A DNA stretch of 64,000 nt from Salinigranum halophilum (lineage in GTDB: Archaea; Halobacteriota; Halobacteria; Halobacteriales; Haloferacaceae). A model generated the notes under the pieces. It saw only the letters and a list, made by a program, of their open reading frames with translations, had not been told where the DNA came from and made no database searches. Every line of letters starts with the position of its first letter. Positions within the stretch are counted from its first letter, which is position 1. The position numbers were made by a program, and so were the translations under genes. The stretch covers positions 62,001 to 126,000 of the forward strand of contig NZ_SSNL01000007.1 of NCBI RefSeq assembly GCF_007004735.1, written 5' to 3'. Below are positions 49,702-59,458 of the stretch, piece after piece.

Positions 49702-50145
49702 ATGGCGCGCGGATACGACAACGTCCTCCTCCCGACCGACGGGAGCGAGGCGACGCTGGCGGCCGTCGAGGAGGCGGGCCACATCGCGGCGCTCTCGGGT
49801 GCGACGGTGCACGTCCTCTCTGTCGCCGACACGCGGAACCGGTTCGAGAGCCCCACCGCGGGCCTCGCGGTCGACGCCTGGGAACAGGCCGAACACGAGC
49901 GCGCCGAGGCGGCCATCGACCGGGCGGTCGAGGCGCTTCCGGACGACGTCCCGACCGAACGAGTGGTCCGTGCGGGCATCCCGAAGACGGAGGTCCTCGA
50001 CTACGTCGACGAGACCGACGTCGACCTGGTCGTCATGGGCACGCACGGTCGAACCGGCCTCGACCACTACCTCATCGGGAGCGTCACCGAGCGCGTCGTC
50101 CGCAACTCCCCGGTGCCGGTGCTCACGGTCAGAGCCGAAGCGTGA
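49702..50145 (+). CDS. universal stress protein (UspA family)
   Basis: A 147-residue UspA domain. It starts MARGYDNVLLPTDGSEATLA and has the ATP-binding type C-terminal motif MGTHGRTGLDHYLIGSVTER with SPVPVLTV. Family members bind ATP and modulate stress or transport. A second ATG directly upstream (49699) is possible; the shorter one is used. Coupling to the exporter (four bases) suggests it regulates or responds to it. Confidence 0.9.
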   Translation: MARGYDNVLLPTDGSEATLAAVEEAGHIAALSGATVHVLSVADTRNRFESPTAGLAVDAWEQAEHERAEAAIDRAVEALPDDVPTERVVRAGIPKTEVLDYVDETDVDLVVMGTHGRTGLDHYLIGSVTERVVRNSPVPVLTVRAEA

Positions 50146-50634
50146 GGTGACCCCGTCGGCCGGGAGCGCGGCCGACGACCGTTTCGACGGGTCTCGAACC
50201 CCGTGCAGTCGTCCCGACGAACTCGATCAGGGCCGTCGCCGGCCGACGCGCATCTCGACGTAGCGCCGCGGCCACGCCCTGAAATGTCTGTGCACCTTCC
50301 CGAGAAGCCGGGACAGCGGGGTCGCGTGCGGTCGTCGATCGCCTTCCGGTGCTGGAACCGAACCGCGTTCGTGACTCATACGCCTAGGTCTTTGACGGTC
50401 TTTCATAAACGTTGGTGGTGGCACGGACAGGCCGTCTCGGGTGACCACTCCCGCCGCCTGCGTTCGTCGCGTCGGGTGCCCTCGACCAGCGGGCGCGACG
50501 CGGTCAGTCGTGTCAGCCGGATGCACGCGAGCCACCGATTTGGACACAGTTATACCGGCCCCTGTGTTAGTCGCCGCCATGTTTGACAGGCGTCTTTCCA
50601 ACGGTGTGCTGCCGCGAACGACGGAGGCCCGACG
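50146..50634. other. gap between uspA and aspartate kinase, with possible small gene
   Basis: 489 bases. A TATA-like GTTATACC lies near 50550-50557, roughly 80 bases before the lysC GTG, consistent with a leader for lysC. On the minus strand ATAAACG (50403-50409) sits about 28 bases before an ATG at 50379 that opens a 50-codon basic frame. No RNA gene or repeat was recognised. Confidence 0.4.
50227..50379 (-). CDS. possible small basic protein
   Basis: A 50-codon frame, MSHERGSVPAPEGDRRPHAT then Leu/Arg-rich (RLLGKVHRHF, MRVGRRRP). A TATA-like GTTTATGA lies about 28 bases upstream. The strongly basic composition is unusual for this acidic proteome, so it could be a nucleic-acid-binding peptide or a chance frame. 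It is read opposite to both neighbours. Confidence 0.35.
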   Translation of the reverse strand: MSHERGSVPAPEGDRRPHATPLSRLLGKVHRHFRAWPRRYVEMRVGRRRP

Positions 50635-51819
50635 GTGCGCGTAGTCGCGAAGTTCGGTGGCACCTCTCTCGGAAGCGGTGACCGGATCAACCGCGCGGCC
50701 GACTCCATCGCGGCCGCCGTCGAACAGGGCCACGAGATCGCCGTCGTGGCGAGCGCGATGGGCTCGACGACGGACGACCTCCTCGACGAGATCAAGTTCG
50801 AAGCCGACGACAAGGACCGTGCGGAGATCGTCTCGATGGGCGAGCGTACCTCGGTTCGGATGCTGAAGGCCGCCCTGTCCTCCCGCGGGGTCGAGGCGAA
50901 GTTCCTCGAACCCGGCAGCGACGAGTGGCCGGTCATCACCGACGAGTACGGCGAGGTCGACGTCGCGGAGACGACGAAGCGCGCCGAGCAACTCGCCGCC
51001 GACCTCGACGGCGTCGTCCCGGTCATCACCGGCTTCCTCGCCCAGACTATCGACGGCGAGGTCACCACGCTCGGTAGAGGCGGCTCCGACACGACCGCCG
51101 TCATGATGGGCAAGTACATGCACGCCGACGAGGTCGTCATCGTCACCGACGTCGAGGGCGTCATGACCGGCGACCCCCACGTCGTCGAGGGCGCTCGCAA
51201 CGTCGGGCGCATCACCGTCGACGAACTCCGAAACCTCTCGTTCCGCGGCGCTGAAGTGGTGGCCCCCTCCGCGCTGTCATACAAAGACGCCGCGCTCAAC
51301 GTCCGTGTCGTCCACTACCAGCACGGTGACCTGCTCACCGGCGGCACGCTCATCGAAGGCGAGTTCCAGAACCTCATCGACATGGAGGACAACCCCCTGT
51401 CGTGCATCACCCTCGCCGGTCGGGCCATTCGGAACCGGCCAGGCATCCTCGCCGAACTCGCCCAGGCGCTCCGCGAGGCGAACGTCAACATCGACTCCGT
51501 CGCCAGTGGGATGGACTCCATCACGTTCTACGTCGGCGACGACGACGCCGAACTCGCCGAGACCGTCCTCCACGAGCGGGTCATCTCCGACGAGACGCTC
51601 TCCTCGGTGACGGTCGAAGACGACATCGCCGTCGTCCGCGTCACCGGTGGCGAACTCCCCAACCGCCCGGGAATCATCCTCGACATCGTCAGACCCATCT
51701 CCGACGCCGGCATCAACATCCACGACGTCATCACGAGCGCGACCTCCGTCGCCATCTTCGTCGCCTGGGACGACCGCGAGGAGACGCTCCGCATCATCCA
51801 GGACGAGTTCCAGGGGTAA
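50635..51819 (+). CDS. lysC: aspartate kinase
   Basis: Phosphorylates aspartate, the first step toward lysine, threonine and methionine. The 394-residue protein begins MRVVAKFGGTSLGSG and has VTGFLAQTIDGEVTTLGRGGS for substrate and ATP binding. The VVAPSALSYKDAALNVRV-type linker and two C-terminal ACT domains (CITLAGRAIRNRPGILAELA; VRVTGGELPNRPGIILDIVR) indicate feedback control by an amino acid. The start is GTG at 50635. Upstream is the small-gene gap; it is monocistronic as far as the sequence shows. Confidence 0.96.
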   Translation: MRVVAKFGGTSLGSGDRINRAADSIAAAVEQGHEIAVVASAMGSTTDDLLDEIKFEADDKDRAEIVSMGERTSVRMLKAALSSRGVEAKFLEPGSDEWPVITDEYGEVDVAETTKRAEQLAADLDGVVPVITGFLAQTIDGEVTTLGRGGSDTTAVMMGKYMHADEVVIVTDVEGVMTGDPHVVEGARNVGRITVDELRNLSFRGAEVVAPSALSYKDAALNVRVVHYQHGDLLTGGTLIEGEFQNLIDMEDNPLSCITLAGRAIRNRPGILAELAQALREANVNIDSVASGMDSITFYVGDDDAELAETVLHERVISDETLSSVTVEDDIAVVRVTGGELPNRPGIILDIVRPISDAGINIHDVITSATSVAIFVAWDDREETLRIIQDEFQG

Positions 51820-51841
51820 CGTTCGCTCGCTCTCCTTTCCG

Positions 51842-52501
51842 CTACCGACCTTCGTACAGCCGCTGGCCGAGCCGTCTGGGGAGCCCCACCTCCTCGATGG
51901 CCGTCGCGACCCGGTCGACGTCGTACGAGACCCGGTGTTCCGTGACCGCTCGCTCCGCCAGATTGACGACGGCGTAGGCCGCGTCCGGGTCACCGTCGCG
52001 CGGTTGGCCGACGCTGCCGGGGTTCACCAGCATCCCCTCCGCGAAGACCGCGTGGTGTTGGACGTGCGTGTGACCCATCACGAGCAGTTCCTCGCCGTCC
52101 AACATCCCCGGCGCGAAGTCCGCGGGGTAGGTGTAGCGGTCGGGGTCTGCGGGGTGGCCGTGGACGACCTTCACACGGCCGTCGAGGAGGGTCCGTTCGT
52201 CCGGGAGCCTCGCGAGCCACGCCAGCGCGGACTCGTCGAGGTGCTCGCGGGCGTACTCGACGCCCGCCTGCGCCATGCTGTTGAACCCGAAACTCGTCTC
52301 CGAAGCGACTGCGCGGTCGTGATTGCCCATCACCGTCGGGACGTCTCGGCCCCGAACCGCGGCGACACACTCTGCGGGCCAGGGGTTGTAGCCGACGACG
52401 TCGCCGGCACAGAGCAGGCGGTCGACGGCGGGCATGTCGTCGAGGACGGCTTCGAGCGCGACCCGATTCCCGTGGACGTCCGAGATGAGTCCGAGACGCA
52501 T
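51842..52501 (-). CDS. metallophosphoesterase (YfcE/MJ0936-like)
   Basis: A 219-residue calcineurin-like phosphoesterase, with metal motifs LGLISDVHGNRVAL, LCAGDVVGYNPWPAE, VMGNHDRAVAS, VHGHPADPDRY and VMGHTHVQHHAVF. Enzymes of this fold cleave cyclic or linear phosphodiesters; the natural substrate of the archaeal group is uncertain. The gene converges on lysC with 22 bases between and is followed upstream by purO after a 42-base gap. Confidence 0.92.
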   Translation of the reverse strand: MRLGLISDVHGNRVALEAVLDDMPAVDRLLCAGDVVGYNPWPAECVAAVRGRDVPTVMGNHDRAVASETSFGFNSMAQAGVEYAREHLDESALAWLARLPDERTLLDGRVKVVHGHPADPDRYTYPADFAPGMLDGEELLVMGHTHVQHHAVFAEGMLVNPGSVGQPRDGDPDAAYAVVNLAERAVTEHRVSYDVDRVATAIEEVGLPRRLGQRLYEGR

Positions 52502-52543
52502 GCTCCCTAGCAGGCCCGCCGGCGGTTTAGTAGCCCGGCCCGC

Positions 52544-53122
52544 CTACCCGTCGCCGTTCTCGACGGCGGTCTCGACGCCCGCCGCTGTCACCCGCGCCGC
52601 CGCTGCACACACCGCGTGCTCGAAGCTGAGGGCGTACGCTTCTTCCGCCGCCGCCTCGGCGCTCTCCGCCGCGAAATCGAACGCCCGGGGGGTGTCCTCC
52701 TCGTACGTCGCCACGAGCGTCGGCTCGTCGACCTCCTCGACGAGCAGCGCGTCGCGGCGGACGATGCCGACGAACGCGGTGTCGGCCGTGACGACGCCGG
52801 CGACCCGCGGGGTGTCGTAGTCGTCCTTCTCGAAGTCCAAGGAGAGAAGCGAGAGCGCGAGTGCGTCCCGGGCGGGATACCCCATGTCGACTTTCTCCGC
52901 GATGGGGTCGACGTGCGACCCGTTCCCGAGGACGACCCCCGACCCGGCCTCACGGAGGCAGTTGTACGAGACGTAGGGGTTGTCCGTCTCCTCGGCCGCA
53001 GCGGTGGGCCCGACGGTCAGCGTCCCGTCACGGTCGACGACCTGGCGGTTCGGGAACGACCGCGACGAGACGCGATACGCACCCAGTCCCGGACCGACGA
53101 CGACGAATCTCCCGATGTACAT
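52544..53122 (-). CDS. purO: archaeal IMP cyclohydrolase
   Basis: PurO closes the purine ring, turning FAICAR to IMP in archaea in place of bacterial PurH. The 192-residue protein begins [20 protein letters not shown] and has [29 protein letters not shown] and [13 protein letters not shown], all typical. GCATATATCG at 53158-53167 on the minus strand lies about 40 bases upstream and fits a TATA box with a short leader. It may be co-transcribed with the phosphoesterase gene. No other purine gene is near. Confidence 0.95.
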   Translation of the reverse strand: MYIGRFVVVGPGLGAYRVSSRSFPNRQVVDRDGTLTVGPTAAAEETDNPYVSYNCLREAGSGVVLGNGSHVDPIAEKVDMGYPARDALALSLLSLDFEKDDYDTPRVAGVVTADTAFVGIVRRDALLVEEVDEPTLVATYEEDTPRAFDFAAESAEAAAEEAYALSFEHAVCAAAARVTAAGVETAVENGDG

Positions 53123-53275
53123 GCACGACAGTGGTCATCTCGGGGTGAAGTAGGTGACGATATATGCACGTTCTTCGCCCGTCTATCCGGCCCGTGGACC
53201 CTCCGCGTGGGAGACGATTCCACCCTCGAAATGAAGCGACAGCGTTTTGTTTCGGTGTGTCTTCGTTCAGTATGC

Positions 53276-53348
53276 AGTCCCATGGGGTAGTGGCCAATCC
53301 TGTTGCCTTCTGGGGGCAACGACCCAGGTTCGAATCCTGGTGGGACTA
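53276..53348 (+). tRNA. tRNA-Gln (anticodon CUG)
   Basis: AGTCCCA (53276) pairs with TGGGACT (53341-53347), with discriminator A at 53348 and no encoded CCA. The anticodon arm GTTGCC-TTCTGGG-GGCAAC gives anticodon CTG, reading CAG glutamine codons. The T arm is CCAGG-TTCGAAT-CCTGG. Length is 73 bases with a short variable loop. It stands alone, between purO and a small gene, with no intron. Confidence 0.96.
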
Positions 53349-53393
53349 CTTCTCTCTCGCTCGTCCTTCGAGCGTCTAGTCCGTCAGCCAGGC

Positions 53394-53576
53394 TCAGATG
53401 ACCGACGGCTCCGTCTCGTCGTCGTCGAACCCCGCGTCGTCGATGACCGCGTGGAGGTTCGCGTAGGGGATGAACGCCACCAGCTCCTCTTCGTCGTCGT
53501 AGAGGTCGACGCCGTACTCCGTCCGTTCGTAGTGTGCACACTCCAGTTGTCCTTCCGGGAACAGCACTCGGTACAT
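53394..53576 (-). CDS. small conserved haloarchaeal protein
   Basis: A 60-residue acidic protein, MYRVLFPEGQLECAHYERTE followed by YGVDLYDDEEELVAFIPYAN. The beta-rich pattern with one cysteine and a Glu/Asp tail is seen in short haloarchaeal proteins of unknown function. Its start fits codon use, and the gene lies 46 bases after the tRNA on the other strand. No role can be proposed. Confidence 0.7.
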   Translation of the reverse strand: MYRVLFPEGQLECAHYERTEYGVDLYDDEEELVAFIPYANLHAVIDDAGFDDDETEPSVI

Positions 53577-53653
53577 ACCTCCCACTTGGCCCGTCAACGG
53601 ATTGAATGTTCCGCGCCCGCACTCGCTCGGACTGGTCCGGTCAGTCGCCGCTC

Positions 53654-54085
53654 TCAGGCGAGTCGACGCCGAAGCGCCCACGCGTACTCCGTCCGGTCGA
53701 GGAACGCGTCGACGCTCTCCTCGCGAACCTCGCCGCTCGAGTACACCCTGTCGCGGTCGTAGGCGATGGCGTGTCTCGGAACCGGGAGCCACGGGGTGAA
53801 ACAAAAGCCCACCCCGACGGGCGTCCGGCCCCTCGCGAGCGCCCACGACGCCGCGACGAGCGCGTAATCCTCACAGTCGCCAGTCTCGTCCGCGACGGTG
53901 TCGTCCGGCCGCCGTGCGACGTCGACCCACCCGTTCCACTCGTCCTCGCGCCACTCGTACCGCTCGGACCACGACTCGAAGTCGAACGAACCCCACTCGT
54001 CGCCCCGTCCCACGTACCGCCGGGGTGCCACGATGACCCACGGTGTCCACCGCCTGACGGCGGCCCACAGCCTTCGAACGGTCAT
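53654..54085 (-). CDS. transglutaminase-like cysteine protease-fold protein
   Basis: A 143-residue protein with a transglutaminase-type core: the Cys nucleophile in ETGDCEDYALVAASWALARG, the His in VPRHAIAYDRD and an Asp-rich follow-up (DRVYSSGEVREESVDAF). The aromatic-rich N-terminal part (YVGRGDEWGSFDFESWSERY) precedes the domain. It is shorter than most transglutaminase-like proteins and has no signal peptide, so a cytosolic peptidase or crosslinking role is guesswork. Confidence 0.75.
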   Translation of the reverse strand: MTVRRLWAAVRRWTPWVIVAPRRYVGRGDEWGSFDFESWSERYEWREDEWNGWVDVARRPDDTVADETGDCEDYALVAASWALARGRTPVGVGFCFTPWLPVPRHAIAYDRDRVYSSGEVREESVDAFLDRTEYAWALRRRLA

Positions 54086-54185
54086 CTGTGACGAAAGGGA
54101 CCGCAGCGACCAGAACGTGTCGGTCAGCCGAACACCACCTCTGGATGACACACTCGAGTCTGCGGACGACGCAACAGGGGCGCGC

Positions 54186-54689
54186 TCACTTCTCGACGTC
54201 GAGGAGCGCCACCCGCTCGAGGACGACGTCCGCGAGACGCCCGTCGACGACGGCGAGTTCGCGCGCTCCCACGTCGAAGTACTCCCTGACGCGCCCCTCG
54301 TCGAACGCCCCCAGCGTCGACGCCGGGCGCAACTCCCGCTCGACGGCGGCGGCCGCCTCGTCTTCGGCCGCTCCGTCGTCGTCTCCAGCGTCGACGAGGA
54401 CGACGACCGACTGTTCGCCGGGCGAGACGCCCATGGTGAGCGCCCGGTCGATCTGTCGACGGCCGGCCGCGTAGAGGAGTATCTCGACACCGCGGTCGTG
54501 GGCGACGTTCGCTCCCCGCTCGAACGCTCTCTCGGCGAGTTCGACGGCGCGTTCGAGGTGCGCGCGCGAGACGACGTACCGCGCGTCGAACGCCTGGACC
54601 GTCACGCCGTGGCGCGCTCCGACGGCATCCAGCCGCTCGACGAACGCCCCGACGTCGTCGACGTCTGCGACTCCCTCGACCAGCCTCAT
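54186..54689 (-). CDS. cgi121: KEOPS complex subunit Cgi121
   Basis: Cgi121 is the subunit of KEOPS that binds the tRNA acceptor end when Kae1 makes N6-threonylcarbamoyl-adenosine. The 167-residue protein has the family core [40 protein letters not shown] and a C-terminal [18 protein letters not shown]-type segment. It overlaps the hel308 stop by four bases (ATGA), and this pairing of cgi121 after hel308 occurs in other haloarchaea. Other KEOPS genes are not here. Confidence 0.9.
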   Translation of the reverse strand: MRLVEGVADVDDVGAFVERLDAVGARHGVTVQAFDARYVVSRAHLERAVELAERAFERGANVAHDRGVEILLYAAGRRQIDRALTMGVSPGEQSVVVLVDAGDDDGAAEDEAAAAVERELRPASTLGAFDEGRVREYFDVGARELAVVDGRLADVVLERVALLDVEK

Positions 54690-57157
54690 CCGAAGTCTCC
54701 CAGGCTCGCCTGGTCGCTCTCGGTGTCGCTTCCCCCTCCCGAGGCTGACCCCTCCGCCTCCGTCCCCTCGGCCACCGCCTGCGCCGTCGACTCGTCGGCC
54801 GAGACGTCGTCCATCGACGGGTCCTGCCGGCCGACGTTCTCGAGGATGGACGCGGCGGTCTTCCGCCGCCCCCGAAGGGCCCCCAGGACGACCGACTTGT
54901 CCGCGTCGCGGAGGTCCGCGCGGGTCTCGATGCCGGCCTCGTACAGCCGTCGTGCGCGTTTCCGGCCGACGTTCCGCACCCCCGCGAGGTCGAGCAGTTC
55001 GTCGCGGACGCCGTACTCGACGCGCTTTTTCGCTTCGCGCACCGCGACGGCGTCGAAGCCGCGGTCGCCGGCGATGCGCTCGGCCGCGCCGAGGAGCCAC
55101 GTCGCCGTGTCGACCTTCCCCCTGATGTCACCCGGGCCGACGCCGTACCGCTCGGCGATGCGGTCCTCGTCGACCTCGTTCGCCCAGTCCTCGAGGAGTC
55201 GTGCCGTCTTCAGCGCCGAGAGCCACGACTCGAACTGCGTGTCGCTGTATTCGGAGGGCGTTCGACCCAGGAGTTCGGCCTCCCGCTCGTAACACTCCTC
55301 GGTGTACCGCTCTCTGTCTCCCGACTTGAGGTAGAGTTCGTACATGTCCGGGGTGCGGGAGACGAGGTGATACAGCCCGAGCGGCGTGGGATAGGTGCGG
55401 TCGCTCTCGTCCGCTTCCTGCCCGTCTCCGTCGCTCTCGTCCGCTCTCTCGCTCTCTGCCACCAACTCGCTCGCCGTCTGGAAGCCACCGGCTTCCGTCT
55501 CCTTCGTCCTACTCCCGCCCGTAGTCGACTCCACGCCGTCGAGCCGTCGTCGCATCTCGCGCTCGTTCTCGTCGCCCCACGCCAGACCGTCGACCACCTC
55601 GGCCGCGCTCATCGGGTCCAGGTAGAGCCGGGAGACGGTGTGGCCCAACCCCGTCGCCTTCAGCCGCACGTCGTCGTCCTCGCGCTCGCGCGTGAGGAAG
55701 TCGTTCCGCTCCAGGTAGTCGAGGACGGTGTCGGCCTTCTGCGCCAGGTAGTCGGGGTCGTCCGTCTGGGTCGCGTACAGGGTCCGGTCGAGAAACGACA
55801 GCAGTCCGGACCGGGTGTGCGCGAACCCCGACGCGACGGTGGCGAGGAGGTGTGTCCGCAGGGCGGGCTCGGCGGCGAGCTTCGACTGGACGGCCTCGGG
55901 CTCCGCCCAGACGTACCGCTCGAACAGTTCGTCGCGCGTGTCGTAATCCTTCGCCAGCAACACGGCCTCGCCGTAGGGGTCCAGTCCGGGCCGCCCCGCC
56001 CGTCCCATCATCTGATGCACTTCGAGCACGTCGAGCGGCTTCATCCCGCCGAACTCCCCGTCGTACCGCTGCCAGTCGCGGACGACGACCCGTCGTGCGG
56101 GTGTGTTGACCCCCGCCGCCAGCGTCGGGGTGGCACAGACGCACTTGACGAGTCGGGCCCGGAAGGCGTCCTCGATGAGCTCTCGGTGCTTCGGGGCCAG
56201 TCCCGCGTGGTGAAACGCCGCGCCTTTCCTGACCGCGCGCGCGAGGTCCGTCGACGTCTCCGTGTCCGAGACGTCCTCGACTTCGTCGGCGAGTTCGCGT
56301 AACTCCCGCGTCTCCTCGCCCGTGAGTCGCTTTGACGTGACGTCGCCGAGGCGTTTCGCCGCCGCCTCGGCGTTGCGCCGGGAGTTGACGAACACTAGCG
56401 ACGAGCCCTGTCCGTGGTCACCGTCGCCCACGAGCGCGTCGTCGACGAGCGCCGGCGTCTGGCGCTTGCCGTCGACCGGAACCTCCCGCTGTGAGCCGTC
56501 GTCGAACGTGATCGCGTTGCCGTAGTGGACGCCCGTCCGGAGGTCGATGGGGCGCCAGTCGGCGTCGACCAGGTTCGCGTCGAGCCACTCGGCGATCTCG
56601 TCGGCGTTGCCGACCGTCGCGGAGAGCGCGACCACCTGAAGGCCGGGGTTGATGCGTCGAAGCTTCGCCAGCGTCACCTCCAGCGTCGGCCCCCGGTTCC
56701 GGTCGTCGACGAGGTGGACCTCGTCGGCGACGACGCACGTGAGCTGGTCGATCCACGGCGCGTCGTTCCGGACGAGCGAGTCGACCTTCTCCGACGTGGC
56801 GACGATGATGTCGCGGGAGGCGAGCCACTCGCCGCTGGACTCGTAGTTCCCGGTGGAGACCCCGACGGTGAAGCCCAGCTCTTCCCACCGCTCGAACTCG
56901 GCTTTCTTCTCCGAGGCGAGCGCGCGGAGGGGGACGATGTAGAGCGCCTTCCCTCCGCGCCGAATCGCCGAGAGCATCGCGAGTTCGGCGACGAGCGTCT
57001 TCCCCGAGGCCGTGGGGACGCTCGCGACGACGCTCTCGCCCGTGGTGACGCCCGCGTTCACCGCCTCGGCCTGCGGTGGGTACAGCGCTTCGATACCCTC
57101 CTCGTGGAGTCGGTCTGCGACCCCCTCGGGCAGTCCGGGGACGTCGGCGGGGTTCAT
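54686..57157 (-). CDS. hel308: ATP-dependent DNA helicase Hel308
   Basis: SF2 3'-5' helicase acting at stalled replication forks. The 823-residue protein begins [20 protein letters not shown], with Walker [15 protein letters not shown] (about 47-60), DEVH in [16 protein letters not shown], motif [17 protein letters not shown], winged helix and ratchet. A C-terminal helix-hairpin-helix [19 protein letters not shown] ends the conserved part. A disordered acidic insert (about residues 560-590) and a Ser/Asp-rich tail (about 790-823) are haloarchaeal additions. It is first in an operon with cgi121. Confidence 0.96.
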   Translation of the reverse strand: MNPADVPGLPEGVADRLHEEGIEALYPPQAEAVNAGVTTGESVVASVPTASGKTLVAELAMLSAIRRGGKALYIVPLRALASEKKAEFERWEELGFTVGVSTGNYESSGEWLASRDIIVATSEKVDSLVRNDAPWIDQLTCVVADEVHLVDDRNRGPTLEVTLAKLRRINPGLQVVALSATVGNADEIAEWLDANLVDADWRPIDLRTGVHYGNAITFDDGSQREVPVDGKRQTPALVDDALVGDGDHGQGSSLVFVNSRRNAEAAAKRLGDVTSKRLTGEETRELRELADEVEDVSDTETSTDLARAVRKGAAFHHAGLAPKHRELIEDAFRARLVKCVCATPTLAAGVNTPARRVVVRDWQRYDGEFGGMKPLDVLEVHQMMGRAGRPGLDPYGEAVLLAKDYDTRDELFERYVWAEPEAVQSKLAAEPALRTHLLATVASGFAHTRSGLLSFLDRTLYATQTDDPDYLAQKADTVLDYLERNDFLTREREDDDVRLKATGLGHTVSRLYLDPMSAAEVVDGLAWGDENEREMRRRLDGVESTTGGSRTKETEAGGFQTASELVAESERADESDGDGQEADESDRTYPTPLGLYHLVSRTPDMYELYLKSGDRERYTEECYEREAELLGRTPSEYSDTQFESWLSALKTARLLEDWANEVDEDRIAERYGVGPGDIRGKVDTATWLLGAAERIAGDRGFDAVAVREAKKRVEYGVRDELLDLAGVRNVGRKRARRLYEAGIETRADLRDADKSVVLGALRGRRKTAASILENVGRQDPSMDDVSADESTAQAVAEGTEAEGSASGGGSDTESDQASLGDFG

Positions 57158-57285
57158 CTACCGCCCGTTTGGTTCCTTTCGGAGTATAGGGTTTCGGGTC
57201 GCGTGCGCGGCGGTGTGGCGGTGTGGCGGCGACCTGTCCGCGTCTGGGCGCCACGTCTAAACCCCCCGCCAGTCTACCCCGAGCC

Positions 57286-57525
57286 ATGCACATCGAGTAC
57301 GACCGCGACACCTGCATCGGGATGTTCCAGTGCGTCGACGAGTGGGAGGCGTTCGAGAAGAACCTCGACGACGGCAAGGCCGACCTCGTCGACGCCGAGG
57401 AGGAAGACGGCGTCTTCGTCCGCGAGGTGCCCGAGGACGCGAAGTTCGACGCCGAGTACGCCGCGCGCGTCTGTCCGGTCGACGCCATCAAGCTGTTCGA
57501 CGACGACGGCGAGCGGATCGTCTGA
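57286..57525 (+). CDS. ferredoxin, three-cysteine (3Fe-4S) type
   Basis: A 79-residue ferredoxin. The cluster motif reads RDTCIGMFQCVDEW and ARVCPVDAI. The canonical 4Fe-4S motif CxxCxxC...CP has its second Cys replaced by Met, leaving three ligands, which usually means a 3Fe-4S cluster. The acidic insert (FEKNLDDGKADLVDAEEEDG) fits salt adaptation. It is a single-gene unit between hel308 and bop. A role as electron donor, for example to the P450 at 16 kb, is only a thought. Confidence 0.88.
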   Translation: MHIEYDRDTCIGMFQCVDEWEAFEKNLDDGKADLVDAEEEDGVFVREVPEDAKFDAEYAARVCPVDAIKLFDDDGERIV

Positions 57526-57599
57526 GCCGACGGTCGCTCCGGACGTTCACGCCGCTCGGCGCTGTCGCTGTCGCTCTCACTCTCGGGTGGTGGCGCGGC

Positions 57600-57605
57600 A
57601 AAAAA
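57600..57605 (-). terminator. T6 terminator after bop
   Basis: A run of six A on the plus strand is T6 for minus-strand transcripts, about 35 bases beyond the bop stop codon, a plausible archaeal intrinsic terminator. It also lies in the convergent gap with the ferredoxin gene (57526-57638). Confidence 0.55.
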
Positions 57606-57638
57606 TGACGTCTCGCGTCGCGACCGGTCGGTTTCGCG

Positions 57639-58379
57639 TCAGTCCGCTGTCGCCGAAGCGCCCGTCCCACTCGCCGCGCTGAGGACGTCGCGGCTCTGCA
57701 GCAGGATGATCCCGAAGCCGACCTTCGCCGACAGGTCGAGGACCATGAACGCTGCCGTCTCGATTCCCAGCGGGATGATGGCGAAGCCGCCCTCGGTTCC
57801 GAGAATCCAGACCACCGGATACGCCGACCAGAGGACGAGGATCAGGTTCCTGAGCCGACTGAACAGGGCACCGACCTCGCCGGACTGCTTGCTGGCTTGC
57901 TCCGACAGCGAGCCGAGCAGGACGTACAGGAGCACGAGGAGTGCGCCCGTGCTGATCGCCCACCAGATGATGCGGAACAGCTGTCCCTCGGTTGCCAGTG
58001 CGCCCACGAGACCCGTGCCGATCATGAACACGTCCAGCCCGATGAGGGTGTAGATCGTGTTCCGATCGGCTCCTGCCAACAGTGCGAGGTCCAGCAATAA
58101 CAGTGGTGTCGTGAACAGCCAGTCCGCGTAGCGGGCCCAGTAGATGTCGAGCGTCCCGAGCCCCTGCACTGACACCTCGATGAGGCCGTACCCCGTGGCC
58201 ATTGCGAAGTACGCCGCCGCCGCGATAGCGGCGATGAAGATGGTGATGATGTAGTACTCTTGCTGGTCGGGGTCACGTACGGACCATCCCTGTCCGACGA
58301 AGTACAGGGTGCCGAGTGTCATCCCGATCGTGCCGATCCACAGCGCTATCGATTCGAGGCCTGCGCCTGGTTGTGCCAT
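57639..58379 (-). CDS. bop: bacteriorhodopsin, light-driven proton pump
   Basis: A 246-residue seven-helix retinal protein. The helix C signature [20 protein letters not shown] has the proton acceptor Asp86 and donor Asp97 (D85/D96 of the reference) with Arg83, so outward proton pumping is expected. Helix G has the retinal lysine in [13 protein letters not shown] (Lys219). The release glutamates are in [15 protein letters not shown] (Glu196 and Glu207). The N-terminus [20 protein letters not shown] lacks the long cleaved leader of classical bop. The retinal-making genes crtY and blh diverge from it. Confidence 0.97.
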   Translation of the reverse strand: MAQPGAGLESIALWIGTIGMTLGTLYFVGQGWSVRDPDQQEYYIITIFIAAIAAAAYFAMATGYGLIEVSVQGLGTLDIYWARYADWLFTTPLLLLDLALLAGADRNTIYTLIGLDVFMIGTGLVGALATEGQLFRIIWWAISTGALLVLLYVLLGSLSEQASKQSGEVGALFSRLRNLILVLWSAYPVVWILGTEGGFAIIPLGIETAAFMVLDLSAKVGFGIILLQSRDVLSAASGTGASATAD

Positions 58380-58407
58380 ACCCGTTCGCGGCTAGGGATG
58401 ACCTCGA

Positions 58408-58416
58408 CTTATATTT
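58408..58416 (-). promoter_or_regulatory. bop TATA box
   Basis: Minus-strand AAATATAAG centred about 33 bases before the bop ATG, so transcription would start a few bases before the ATG, similar to the two-base leader known for the Halobacterium bop gene. I could not find a clear copy of the Bat-responsive upstream element in the 219-base divergent spacer 58380-58597, apart from AT-rich sequence near 58420-58445. Confidence 0.7.
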
Positions 58417-58597
58417 GATGGCAGATTGAGGAAAAAAGTCGATATCCGATTCGAGCGCGCCTCTCTCGGCCAGAACGTTGAAGTACCTCGTTCGGCGCAC
58501 ACCCCGGTGGCCGTGAGCTTCATCCCGCTCGCGTCCCTCCTCCCCGTCGAGCGATGACGACCACCCGTTCGAAGACGTCGGCGGTGCGTGGACGCGG

Positions 58598-59458
58598 ATG
58601 AGGCTCACCTACCTCGGGTTCCATCTCGTGTTCATCCTCCCACCGCTCGCGTTACTCCTCCGAGCCGCACCGTCGCTCCCGCCGACGCGACGCCGCGTGG
58701 CGCTCACCGGCCTCGGTGCCATCACGTTCCTCGCGCTCGTCTACACCACTCCGTGGGACAACTACCTCATCGACCAGGGCGTCTGGTGGTACGGCGAGGG
58801 GACCGTCGTCGCCTACCTCGGCTCCGCTCCCGTCGAAGAGTACCTCTTCTTCGTCCTCCAGCCGGTCCTCTCGGGACTGTTCCTCTACACGATGGGCTTC
58901 TCGCCCGCGTTCGAGCAGCGCGACACCAGGCTTCGCCCCCGTCTCACTGGCGGCGTCGGCTTTCTCGCCCTGAGCGCCCTCGGCGGCGTCCTCCTCACCA
59001 CGACGTCGGGCTACTACCTCGGTGCGATTTTGTTGTGGGCCTGTCCCCTCCTGGCGCTCCAGTGGGCCGTCGGCGGCGGCTACCTCGTCCGCATGCGTCG
59101 TGAGTGGCCCGTCGCCGTGGCCATCCCGACGCTGTACCTGTGGTTCGCCGACCGGGTGGCCATCGGCCTCGGCGTGTGGACCATCTCGGGGACCCAGACG
59201 CTCGGCGTCGACATCCTCGGCCTCCCGCTCGAGGAGGCCGTCTTCTTCCTCGTGACGAACCTCCTCGTCGTCCAGGGCCTGGTGCTCTTCGAGTGGGTGA
59301 TGCACCGCTGGGGTCGACTCACCCTCGATGCCGACCGGATGGACACCGGAGCCGTCACCGAGACGGAGCGAGACCCCGTCACGCCCCGCGTCTCGTCTCC
59401 GAACTCGAATCCGGACCCGACCGCGCGGGAGCATCCCTCCACGGACCGGGGACGATGA
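58598..59458 (+). CDS. crtY: lycopene cyclase (CrtY, CarR/CrtYcd fused type)
   Basis: A 286-residue membrane enzyme that cyclises lycopene to beta-carotene, the precursor of retinal. It is the archaeal fused form with two homologous domains, marked by SAPVEEYLFFVLQP (about 76-89) and GLPLEEAVFFLVTNLLV (about 207-223); WDNYLIDQGVWWYGEG precedes the first. Seven or so hydrophobic helices are visible. The tail (about 250-286) is hydrophilic. It starts the cassette and overlaps blh by four bases (ATGA), and it diverges from bop. Confidence 0.95.
   Translation: MRLTYLGFHLVFILPPLALLLRAAPSLPPTRRRVALTGLGAITFLALVYTTPWDNYLIDQGVWWYGEGTVVAYLGSAPVEEYLFFVLQPVLSGLFLYTMGFSPAFEQRDTRLRPRLTGGVGFLALSALGGVLLTTTSGYYLGAILLWACPLLALQWAVGGGYLVRMRREWPVAVAIPTLYLWFADRVAIGLGVWTISGTQTLGVDILGLPLEEAVFFLVTNLLVVQGLVLFEWVMHRWGRLTLDADRMDTGAVTETERDPVTPRVSSPNSNPDPTAREHPSTDRGR

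Noticed and set aside
53207-53235. TTCCACCCTCGAAATGAAGCG upstream of the tRNA as an ORB
   Set aside because: Two extra bases split the core and the G-run is absent; chance similarity.
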